Assembly (NCBI GenBank): GCA_963971305.1
Contig: OZ020308.1
Location: 25,821,275-25,885,274 of the forward strand
Source of the DNA: Arcuatula senhousia
Lineage: Eukaryota > Mollusca > Bivalvia > Mytilida > Mytilidae
DNA length: 64,000 nt
Direction of reading: 5' to 3'
This document shows positions 34,544 to 46,500 of this stretch, piece by piece; within the stretch, counting starts at the first letter, position 1, and each line of letters begins with the position of its first letter. The translations under genes were made by a program, and so were the position numbers. The notes beneath the pieces were generated by a model. It worked only from the letters and a program-made list of their open reading frames with translations, had not been told where the DNA came from and made no database searches.

Positions 34544-37500
34544 CTAAAATGGTCAAAAACAAGAATTAGCTTAAAGACAGGAAATATATTGAAAAAACAA
34601 ACTTGTCTAATAAGAGATAAAGTTAAATCAAGAGGTAACATATTACCAGTTTTCACCTAACTATAACAGATAAAAGTTGTTGGTAAAAGCTTTTTAAATT
34701 TTCTTGTAAGTACTGTAACTTGACCTTCAGTTTCTTATTAACTGTAACTTGACCTTCAGTTTCTCGTTAACAGTTACTTGACCTTCAGTTTCTTGTTAAC
34801 AGTTACTTGACCTTCAGTTTGTTGTTAACTGTAACTTGACCTTCAGTTTCTTGATAACAGTTACTTGACCTTCAGTTTCTTGTTAACTGTAACTTGACCT
34901 TCAGTTTCTTGTTAACAGTAACTTGACCTTCAGTTTCTTGGTTACTACAACTTGACCTTCAGTTTCTCGTTAACAGTTACTTGACCTTCAGTTTCTCGTT
35001 AACAGTTACTTGACCTTAAGTTTCTTGTTAACTGTAACTTGACCTTCAGTTTCTTTTTAACTGTAACTTGACCTTCAGTTTCATTCCCAAAGGTAACAGA
35101 GTACAATAGAATATTTCTTTTTCCAAATTAAAGGGCCCATTATAAAATTACATAAGACACAAAACATAACAGAATAATAAAGTGAAACAAATATATTTCA
35201 ACAGTACAGTATTATAATATGTAATTAAGGAAAAGGTCAGTGGTCAAAGGGAGATAATACATACAATGTATGAACATTGGTATTTTTTTTTAAACTTTAA
35301 AGCCTTCTTAATGTAGTAAAATAGCAGTTATCATTATTCATAATCCATACAAAAAGATCTTCTCAACCAATATTTAATCGATTTTAATATAATATATAAT
35401 ATCTTTTCTAATGTATTCATAAAGAGGACATTCCAGTTCATTTTCAACTAAATTTCAATTACAAAATAAGCTTAGCCTATGTCTTATCTAATGTAGATAA
35501 ATAGTATGAGTAAGGGGTATACCTATGCCCTTCAGTTTCATTATGATGGTCACATATCCAACCTGATGTAGATAAAAAGTATGAGCCAGGTATATTCCTA
35601 TGCCCTTCAATTTCAGTCCCAAGGTCATATGTCTTACCTGATGTAGTCATAAAGTATGAGCTTGGGAATGAAATTGTATGAGTCAGGGGTATTCCTATGT
35701 CCTTCAACTTCATTGCCAAGGTCACATGTCTTACCTGATGTAGTCATAAAGTATGAGTCAGGGGTATTCCTATGTCCTTCAACTTCATTCCCAAGGTCAT
35801 ATGTCTTACCTGATGTAGATATATTGTATGAGTCAGGGGTATTCCTATGCCCTTCAGCTTCAATCCCAAGGTCACATGTCTTACCTGATGTAGATATATT
35901 GTATGAGTCAGGGGTATTCCTATGCCCTTCAGTTTCATTCCCAAGGTCACATGTCTTACCTGATGTAGATATATAGTATGAGTCAGGGGTATCCCTATGC
36001 CCTTCAGTTTCATTCCCAAGGTCACATGTCTTACCTGATGTAGATATATAGTATGAGTCAGGGGTATTCCTATGTCCTTCAGCTTCATTCCAAAGGTCAC
36101 ATGTCTTACCTGATGTAGTCATAAAGTATGAGTCAGGGGTATTCCTATGCCCTTCAGCTTCATTCCCAAGGTCATATGTCTTACCTGATGTAGATATATT
36201 GTATGAGTCAGGGGTATTCCTATGTCCTTCAGTTTCATTCCCAAGGTCATATGTCTTACCTGATGTAGATATATTGTATGAGTCAGGGGTATTCCTATGC
36301 CATTCAGTTTCATTCCCAAGGTCATATGTCTTACATGATGTAGATATATTGTATGAGTCAGGGGTATCCCTATGTCCTTCAGTTTCATTCCCAAGGTCAC
36401 ATGTCTTACCTGATGTAGATATATTGTATGAGTCAGGGGTATTCCTATGACCTTCAGTTTCATTCCCAAGGTCACATGTCTTACCTGATGTAGATATATT
36501 GTATGAGTCAGGGGTATCCCTATGCCCTTCAGTTTCATTCCCAAGGTCACATGTCTTACCTGATGTAGATATATTGTATGAGTCAGGGGTATTCCTATGT
36601 CCTTCAGTTTCATTCCCAAGGTCACATGTCTTACCTGGTGTAGATATATTGTATGAGTCAGGGGTATTCCTATGCCCTTCAACTTCATTCCCAAGGTCAC
36701 ATGTCTTACCTGATGTAGATATATTGTATGAGTCAGGGGTATTCCTATGCCCTTCAATTTCATTCCCAAGGTCATATCATCAGGTGCGTCATCACTGTTA
36801 CAGTTTATCAAGTTGTTTTTCTTCATTAAAGAGACAGCAGCTCTACTGAGTAACATCCTGCAAATTATAATATTCAAAACAAGCATTCATCAATTTTTTG
36901 GTCAACATGTAATTAATATAGTTTTGAAATGGTGTTCTATTATCAGCTCACATTTATGTTGCTTCAGAACTAGATAAGATCACAATGTAAGAAGGTGGTC
37001 TGGTGCCATATAATCTGGTACTAATTCAGGACCATTATGGTCTTCAATTTCTCTTACAGGTGTGTTATAACATGAACCCTTAATTTTGCTTTTCCTTAGG
37101 GACATTTGAGTTTGATAAGCCATGTTGATAATTTTGTTAATACCTCAATTTCCTTAACATCTTGATACAAGTCTTTTCATCATCCATTGACGAATAATTA
37201 ATTTTTAACTATTTAATGAAATTATAAAGGTTCTTAATATTACCACTTAAAAGAAATGCTTAAATTCATATTTTCATGGAACCATGACCCAAATGAAATT
37301 TAATTAAGCCAGAGGGGAAAATCAAATTATTTCTGTCATGATGAATTTTTCCAAGCTCCAGAACAACTTGTTCTCTCCACCCTGAAATGTACATTACAAT
37401 CCACCCTCCCCCTTTCTGTCAAGTAGTCATAACCCAAGCTATATTTAGCTACATTACAACCTACCCTCCCCCTCCTGTGATGTAGTCGTAGCCCCATCTA

Positions 37501-40500
37501 AATTTAGCAACATTGTAACCATATCTCTCTCCTAAATGTATTGGTTCTTTAGGATTGTAACAAGCTAACAACTTCCTTAGTCGCTGTAAACTGCAAGGAA
37601 CAAGTAAATGTTATTGATAATGTACATGATACATGATACATTAAAAGATTTAAGACAGACAAAAATTTCCATACATAATTACAATTATATATACATGTAT
37701 ACAATACCGGTATTACATGCACTCATTTATCAACCTACTTTACAAATGACCAATAAAATATAGAATGCAAAGTTATATATTGGATATATAACAGGGTCTG
37801 AATTTAGTACAAGCTTTGTGTACAAGTAATGTGCCTGAATTAAATTTGCTTCTTACAATTTTTAGTATAAGAAAATAATTTCTTTCGAAATTTCCATACA
37901 CAAGGAAATGATTGTATTATTTTTGTAGCAACACATGTAATATTAACAAGTTGCTTTTAACTCTTTTATAAGCAAGCAATATTCTGCCCCTTGAAATAAA
38001 TCCCTGTGTAACATTTATAAGTAAAGTTAATAAATATTTATGCAACTAATTACTCTACAGGGTCACTTACTTAATAATAGTATCATCATCTGCTATTAGC
38101 AACCAGGTGTATTCCTGAAAGTTTTTCTGGCTATTGAATCTGTTGATAATGGCCATACATTTTCCACAGTGTCCTGTCAACAATGAAAAAAAAAAACAAT
38201 GATCATTATGTTAATAAAAAAACAAAAACAAAAAAAAAAACAATCGCAGAAATCTAAAGAATGTTAATATTTTTCAAGAAATTTTAATACCCAATATCAT
38301 GCTTGAATCAGCAGCAAAGCAAACATTAGACAGGAAAGAAACTTTTAAGAAAACCAGAACTATCAAGAAATTATTTTATACCAGAATATCCACTTCTTAA
38401 GTTATAGGGTCCTTGCAATAATACCTTCCCCACTCTATTTTGTAACAATGGAAAGTTTGACAATGACAAATACCTATTTTACTACAACTTTTTATCATAT
38501 ATCACGTCATAACACACCTGTTGCTAGTTATGATCTAAAATTGTTCAATCACAAACTTTATATAATCAGAAAGTCACTACTATTGGATGATACCGTCATG
38601 ACCATAGCTCATTCAAAGGTAGCATGTGTAAAAACTTATTTTGAATATGATTGGTTTGTAGTGAGCAACTTGGCTTACATGGGGAAGGTATTATTAAAAC
38701 GACTTTTAAACAAACAGACAACAAGCATGATTGGTTAAGTGAAATAAGCCTCCTTACTTTGATTGTATTAATCATGTACTTGCCTCAAATTAAGCCTTAT
38801 TTTTGGCATTCTATAGTTACCTCTTTCTGTATTAGGAACACCTAAATCAACTGTAGGTATACTGTCGTCCTCTGTTTCACTGTAGTATTCTATATGGGTT
38901 GTAGTGTTACCCCAAGTAGATTTTACAACTGGTACTGAAAATACATTAATTTAAGATTAAAAAAGAGGTTTGTACTGTTTAGACTTATATCTCAATGGAT
39001 AATTCAGAGACTTATTGGTAATAGGACTGTAAATTGCTTACAACATCTTCCATCATATAAAGACTATTGTCAACATTTTTCATTGTTATCACAAGAAATT
39101 CAATAATTAATACTTTTACCAGATTACATGTGAAACCTATGAACAACATTCTATTTCAAGCTCAAAATTTTTGAGCAAGTAAAAGCATTGCTATAAAATG
39201 TTACTGTGGATTAATCTATTTTCGTGGGTATCAATTTTTGTGGTCTTATGGAAAAGGATAAGTTCGTGGATTTTTTAATTCATGATTCATACAGAATAAT
39301 GTAATATTTCCTTTTCGTGGTGAATCAAAATTCGTTGGTAAAGCCAACCAACAAAAACCACGAAAATTAATACTGTACCCAACGAATAATAATGAAACCA
39401 CATAACTTCACAGAAACACACTGTCTCAGTCATGCAGCTTATCATTTATCTAAACCACTGACTTACTCCTATCTTTATGAAACTTTTCACATGTTTTAAC
39501 AGCTACAAAAAGTTTATCTTCTGGGATTTCTTCTCCCTGAAAAATAATAACCACAGTTACTGTATATAAACCAGGTACACAAATAGTCTAATATTTACGT
39601 TTGTTCAGTCATAGAAAAACTTCAAATATATATTTTTCATATTACTTTAAACTTTTGGGATGAAACGCAAGACTTTATGGAAGGCTGCTGGCAGTTGTCC
39701 ATTGCGGTTTTTCTAAATTGCCGCTTGTTATGTGGGCTGTGTTGTGTATACTTATTCCACATCTCATTATTTTCTATTTCTTACATTTAAGTGAAAAAAA
39801 AATATTACTATGAGCATGCTAACAAAAGGATACCATCACTTCATATCTTAAAAACACTATTTTGGGAAAAATACTTTGGAGTCAGAGAACAACAGAATTT
39901 CTTCATGAGCATCTTCAAATGATGCATTTCCTTCAGGCGCCATCAAAATCCATCATGTAATCAAGAGGAGTTTTGCTTATGAGATATCTGGACAGAAGGA
40001 TAGACAGATAGGATGGTTCCTACATCCACCCACAAAGGAGTATGTTCGGAAAGGGCAAAAAAAATCAAGACTGCTACTAAATAATGCTGCTAGAATGGTC
40101 ATAAGACTCTATACTTTATAAAATTTCATAAATTGTGCATGAATTGTTTACTCTTGTGAACAACAGGGACCTAAAAAAGTTAGTGAATTTCTGCAAAAAT
40201 CGCTATTTTTGACATATTTAGCCTCTTTTTCTGTAAAAAAATGATGAATATAATGTTGGTCGCATATTCTGACCAAAATTATTTTTTGATTAAAATATTT
40301 GCTTTTAGGTAATAAATAAATGAATAAAAATCTATGTTGGATAGAGCATGCGGCCACTTTTGATTTTGGCACAATTGTGGTGAAAAAGGGTGAAAAATCG
40401 ACAAAAATGAAGATTTTCCTATTTTTTTAATATTTGGGGTGTCAACGAAGAAAACAACACAATTTTATCATTAGAAAACTATTATATTTGTTAAATATAT

Positions 40501-43500
40501 GTATTCTGTGGGTTTTTTCAAAAGCATTCATTAAGATTTCTTAAACATGAAAAATCAGCCCAATTACAGGGCCGATTATGGGCCTTTGTGAACATACTCC
40601 TTTTGTTTGCAGGGGTATATAAAACAAGACCAAAAATGTGTATAAAAACTGTTAAGTTGGTTATGCTGTATATCGATATTTCAAGGAGTAACCTCTAATC
40701 AGCAAGCAGCAATTAAATCATAACATTGGAAGATCAAATACCAAAAGTATTGAATGAAAAGTACTCAAAGCCAAAAGGTTTGAACAGGGAAGTGAAAAAA
40801 GTCAAATTTGTTGTGGTATGAGACTTTTTTACATTACTTAGAGTGAGACAATACCTAACAGGAATTTTTAACAAAAATCATGAGTTGAACCAGGTTTTAT
40901 AACTTTATAACTCAAAACTTTCCTCTTAAATGTGATCTTAAGGTTCATTTAGAGTGTCTAAATTAACACACTGTCCTGACACACACACACACAAACAAAA
41001 AATTTTAACATAAAATATACTTACACAGTCAGGAAATCTAGTTGGATACCATGAAGCACAGCCTACTGGTGATGAAGTGGTACACAGTTCACTGACATCT
41101 GTCAACTTTGTTCCTTTATCATATATGTATTTAGCTAACTGGAAAATATTCATAAACTGTATGATCTTTACCATTTTTTTTTAGAGATTTTAAAATCATT
41201 CAAGAAATACAAAATCAACAATTAAACATTTGTCACCTGTAGAAAATGAGCTAAAATGACTCTTCTATGTTGTCCCTTTTTAAATGAATTACTTATTTAT
41301 ATTCATTTCTAGTTTAAATATTTTAATCATCCATTTGAAACATGGAATGCTAGAAATAGAATTTTAATATACATGTATATGTTTTTTGTCTTGTCCTTGT
41401 TTTTGTTTTCTGGTTTTGTCTCTGCCCTTTCAGACTTAAAAATTTGGACGCCCCTTTGCTATATACCTCTGCTTTCTTATAAACATGCTGTTCCAAAAAT
41501 GTTTTTTAACGAGTACTTTATCATGTTTCTGAAAAAAAAAAAAATTGAGAATGTGCATTTTTAGAGATGAGAAACTGCAGACCTATTAGTGAAATCCATT
41601 ACTCTGTGGGAGCTTGTGTAGCTTAATTTCAAAGCTCTTAAAATCTAATGATATAGCTTACCTCATATTTTGGGTCAATGTTAAAATCTAATCTATATTC
41701 TTCATCTGGCCAGGTATTCCCTATTCTAAAAGTAATCAACGTTTTAGTAAGGATTGTAAAAAGAATCATGAAGTTGACCAATTAAAAAAAAACCACAATA
41801 ATGAATGATGCAAAAGATAATGTTGAAGGATGGGCAGAAAGTACAACTAGATAAGGGCTATTCCATAATGTTGGGGGGGTCGGAAGGCACTTTTTTTTTA
41901 TATCTACCATGCAAATTTTTTTATTTTATTCCTTTATGTTGCATTGGAGAAATATCTAAAAATACCACCACCGATACAATTTTAATTATAGTGCCTTCCG
42001 ACCCCCCCCCCCCCCCCCATAAAATTAATTCTGGAATAGCCCTAAATGGATAATTACAGGAAAGTCACCGCTTGCTGTTTGTTTTGCAAGTAGACTACAT
42101 GCAAATTAAAGACCCATGTTTAACATTTTCTTAAAAACAAAATCAACAGGAAATTCATCTATTGTTAGTCAAAGGTAAAAACATCCAAAATATATGTTTT
42201 TCATTCATTGTGGGATTCAGAGGAATAGAAAATCAAAAAAAGGGTTTCAAATTATTCTGAGAAATACTTACCTTGAAAATAAAGAATTGCTAAGAACTAT
42301 ACCAGCCCCTAGGTCTGGATAGGAAAAGGATTTAGGATCATCATGGAAGGCATAATGATGTATAATGGTGGCTTGTTGATCTTGTAATGCATGGCCTAGA
42401 AAATAGTCCTGAAACAAATTAAAAACAAATACATTTGTATTGAAAGAAGCAGAGGTACCAATGGGGTATCCGAATGTCAAAAGTCTGAAAGGGCAGAGAC
42501 AACACCAGTAAACACCAACAAGAACGGGACAAAAACAGACAACATGTAAAACATGGAAAAAACAAAATAACTGAATATCAATCAACAACGCAAACTCCGG
42601 TCGAAACAAGAGTGAACTCAGGTGCTACGGAAGAGTAAGCAGTTCCTGCTTGCTATAGCACACCCGTCGCGAAAGATTGGAAACTTATGCAATTTTTTCT
42701 GTAAACTTTTAAATGTGCACATGTACTACATAATGTCTTATTAAAGAGCATTCAGCAATCTATAAAGTTTATCAATATGTTATATTAAGCAGCAATGCCA
42801 ATGGTCAGAACATCAATGAAATGCAATAAAGTTCCAAGATTTCTCTTAAATCCACATTTGAATATTGAATTCTATATTTGATAGTACAATGTATAATAAG
42901 TCATTAAAATTATTTACATGTACATAGCTGAAACCAGTATGTTTTCTTCCTCTATATCATTTCATGTTCATTTTACCAAGGTTGTCATGTTCATCTTAAG
43001 CCTTGTTTAATTTTGTGTGTTTCAGTGATGAACCCCCAGTCCCACATGCTTGAAAAATTCTGCTGTGGAAAAATTCCCCCAGCATTAACACTTTATCGCG
43101 CAACTGTTTTGTTATTTTAAGACTTTGTTGAATGAAAAGCAATACACATAACATATATGTTCAAGAATAAAAAACAGACATAAAAATAAATCTAAATACC
43201 TGAGTATAATCATATTCATTCAAAACTTTTATAATTTCTTCTATGTCTATCCTTGTTTCCTCTTCACATATGAAGACCCATGCTTTTTTACTGTATTTTT
43301 CAGCAATTCTGTAAAATATCAAAATAGCAAGAATACAGCCTCAGTGTAATACATTTTTCAAAGGATTTACCAGTGGGCAAATAAAAATAAGGTTACATTT
43401 GTCAGGATATTTTCACAAATTTATATTTCACTTAAGTTCACGGGTACTTAATTTGAGTATTCTGCTCAGACCTCAATGAATTTCATGCATATTATTTTAA

Positions 43501-46500
43501 TTCTCAGGTTTTAAATTTCATGAAAAATGCCTGACTGCAAAATCTGTGAAACTAAATACCTCGTGAAAATAAGTATGTTTACAGTAACCAATACATTACC
43601 ATGATTACTCTGAATAAAGATTAAAATTTTTTTATACTTGTCCATTTTAAGACAAGGGACTTAACTCTCTTTTTTCTACTGTATTGAGACAGTAAACAAA
43701 TTACTAACACTGCTCAAAATGCCCAAAAGCATTATACCTTTTAAGCATTGGGAAAAATGTCCATGCACCTGTGAGATCACTATCTTCATGTGTCAAATAC
43801 AAGTCTGGCTTGTTTTCCTAAAAAGCATACATTATACATAAAAATTCAAATAATTGACATATTTAAATTGTTCAGTCTTTGTGAAAGTTGAAAATTCTTG
43901 CCTGACCAATAACAAAGGTCTGCAGACAGACTTAACATTTTGATATAATTTGACCAAATTTACTGGACCTCGAAGGCTAATTTATAAATTTTTCACAGGA
44001 CTGGTCCTGCAGTCCAATACATTTTGTGAAGACTGTTGTTCAATTTATTTTGTTAAATAATGCACATGTTCAAATTCTTTATTTGTATTTGCCAAAATAT
44101 ATATATACATGTACATTCTCCACACTATTAAAACGTTTATTTTACAATATAACATGTAAATGACCACCACATTTTGCAATAACTTCCATACTTCAAGAAA
44201 TTTCTTTTCCATGCAAACCAGCAATAAAAGTGTTATTCATTTGCTTTGCTTATTTTAATGTTTCAGATCTAATTTTGTGTTATGCAAAGGAGTATGTTCA
44301 GGAAGGGTTGAATTTGGCGACATATTTGCACAATTTGTCAACTTTGTACAATCTCAATAAATTTGATGTAATTCAGTCATTCACATGATTTCACATGCTG
44401 ACAACATTAAATAAGATGTTGTGACATCATAATCATGCTAAAAAGTCAGAAATTATCAATATTTGCATCATTTTTGAAGGTTTACACGTGTTTTTTCTTG
44501 AAATTAGTATAGAGCACATTCGTCAACAACATAAATTCTTTACCCATCTACTGCCTTTCAAAAATAAGCACTTCATCACAAAATTGTTTTTCTCCATGCA
44601 TGCACTCTATGTTAAACTAGGAGATTTCTTATAGAAGATGCATTAAAATTGCCAAAAATCATATTATTTCCAGCCCAGTTTTTTTCAAGCTGCTAAATAT
44701 TTAGTAGCTAGTTTTTGTATTCCTTAAATTACAGCATTTCAGAAAGTTCAATTTAGGGCCAATTTTGGTTTCTAACCAAACCTACTCCTTTACACTTTAT
44801 TTTCAATATTAGTAAAATATAAGTACACCAACATGACCAACAATATGTTACCCGAGTAAAGTCCTCAAGCTGCTGATTGAAATGTTTCCTGAATTCTTCA
44901 GCTCTACTAGCATGGTACCCATTTGGTTGGCTTATTACAACAAATAAAACCTGCTCTGGTGACAAATCTATAAAAAAAAAATGTAGGATAATAAAATAAT
45001 AATAAAGATTAGCATAGAATGTACAAGTAATTTACATGATTCTAAACGAGATGTGTTAAGTTAAAGGTGTAATGGATAGCAAGACACCAAAGCAAGCTGT
45101 CATAATAAACAATGTAAAGTTTTTTTACAAGTCAGCTGTTGTTTTGAAAAATAAGAATCTTATATTTGAATTGATGATTTGTGGAGATTGTGATATCATG
45201 GTTATTTACACTAAGTGTATTGTGTGTTAAGTTTTTGTGCTTTGTCTAGGAATATTGATAGGGGGAAGGTTGGGCCCCTCTGCATATTATATGTGCCTGT
45301 CCTAAGCCAGGAATCTATGATAAAGCTTTCGTTTGTAGTCTTGTCTTTTTTATGTTTTCTGTTCCTTGTTTAAGAAGGGGTCTATCTGTGACTATTGCAG
45401 GACTGGATTTGAATTATATGCATTTTATTTGGACCATGGGCCAATTGGAGAACCGTGAGCAGCGCCTACTGGCCTTGTTGAAGGGTTGGCCGTTGTCCAT
45501 TGTGGTTTTTCTGAATTGCCGCTTGATTGTGGGCTATGTCGGGTACACTTATTCCACATCTCATTATTTTCTATTATTATTCCAAATCTTGTTACCTCTT
45601 TGGTACACCTTTGCTTCATGCTCGTGTTAAATTGTTATAACCTAATAAGAACTTCAAGAATTGTATAAAAAAAAGTTATATCGGAAAAATAAAGATTTGA
45701 CACTTTCCCACTATATCTACTAGAACATAATGCATACCTGTATATAACAAACTTGCCTTAATTTTAAAAAAATATTTTAAAGTAGTTATATTCATCTGAT
45801 ATATTATATACAATTATGGCAGCTCATCGCATGCAATATCATGTTTTTTGGAACACTTATTTGATATTGCATGAGGCCTTCATGCAGATAGTAGTGTAAG
45901 ATGATCTTGTATGTTTTATTATTCACTTTACAGCGGATTTGTCTTTTTGCCTTTCTGAATAAACAAACCGCTTGATTCATCCATGAATTAAAAAAAGATC
46001 TCAGTTCACAGTCACTGGAGCGTGAAAATTGGGTCAGGGTCACAAGGCATGGTGACAGTTGCATAGAACATAATCTCAACTGTCTGTATACAAAATATCA
46101 GATTCGTTTCCCACAAAAGTCTTACAAAGAAGTTTTTTGCCTGTTCAAAAAAGATCTAAGTTCAAAGTGTCACTGGAGCGTGAAAATGGGGTCAGGGTCA
46201 CTTATTTACTCTGTTTACATAATATCATATACCTCGCTATTATACTTTTCAAGTCAGTTCTGGAAATCTCCAAATTCGGAAACGTTAACAAATTTGGTAA
46301 CAGTTACATGTACCAAATAATGAAATTTAATAACTTCAGATCCAAAAATGACTTAATTTTTATTTCATTAATTCAAAACTTGTTTTGCATGTTTAATGAT
46401 GTATACAGTGTAAACAACATATTCATAAATTTTTATCAAATTATGAACCCAAATAAGAATGTTTTACCACAGTTACTAAATTTTCTAACTCTAGAGATAG

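Noticed and set aside
34318..34656. 112-codon minus-strand frame over the last B3GLCT exon
   Set aside because: It is out of phase. The true frame starts after the acceptor at 34544 and gives the conserved HVSFHKHW and HDEL.
34717..36780. CRISPR-like appearance of the regular 29-bp and 75-bp arrays
   Set aside because: There are no unique spacers between units, and the host is eukaryotic with introns. These are head-to-tail minisatellites.
35634..36849. Long open frames on both strands over the 75-bp array
   Set aside because: A period of 75 keeps every stop-free frame open. Only the minus frame in phase with exon 13 (to 36119) continues a real exon.
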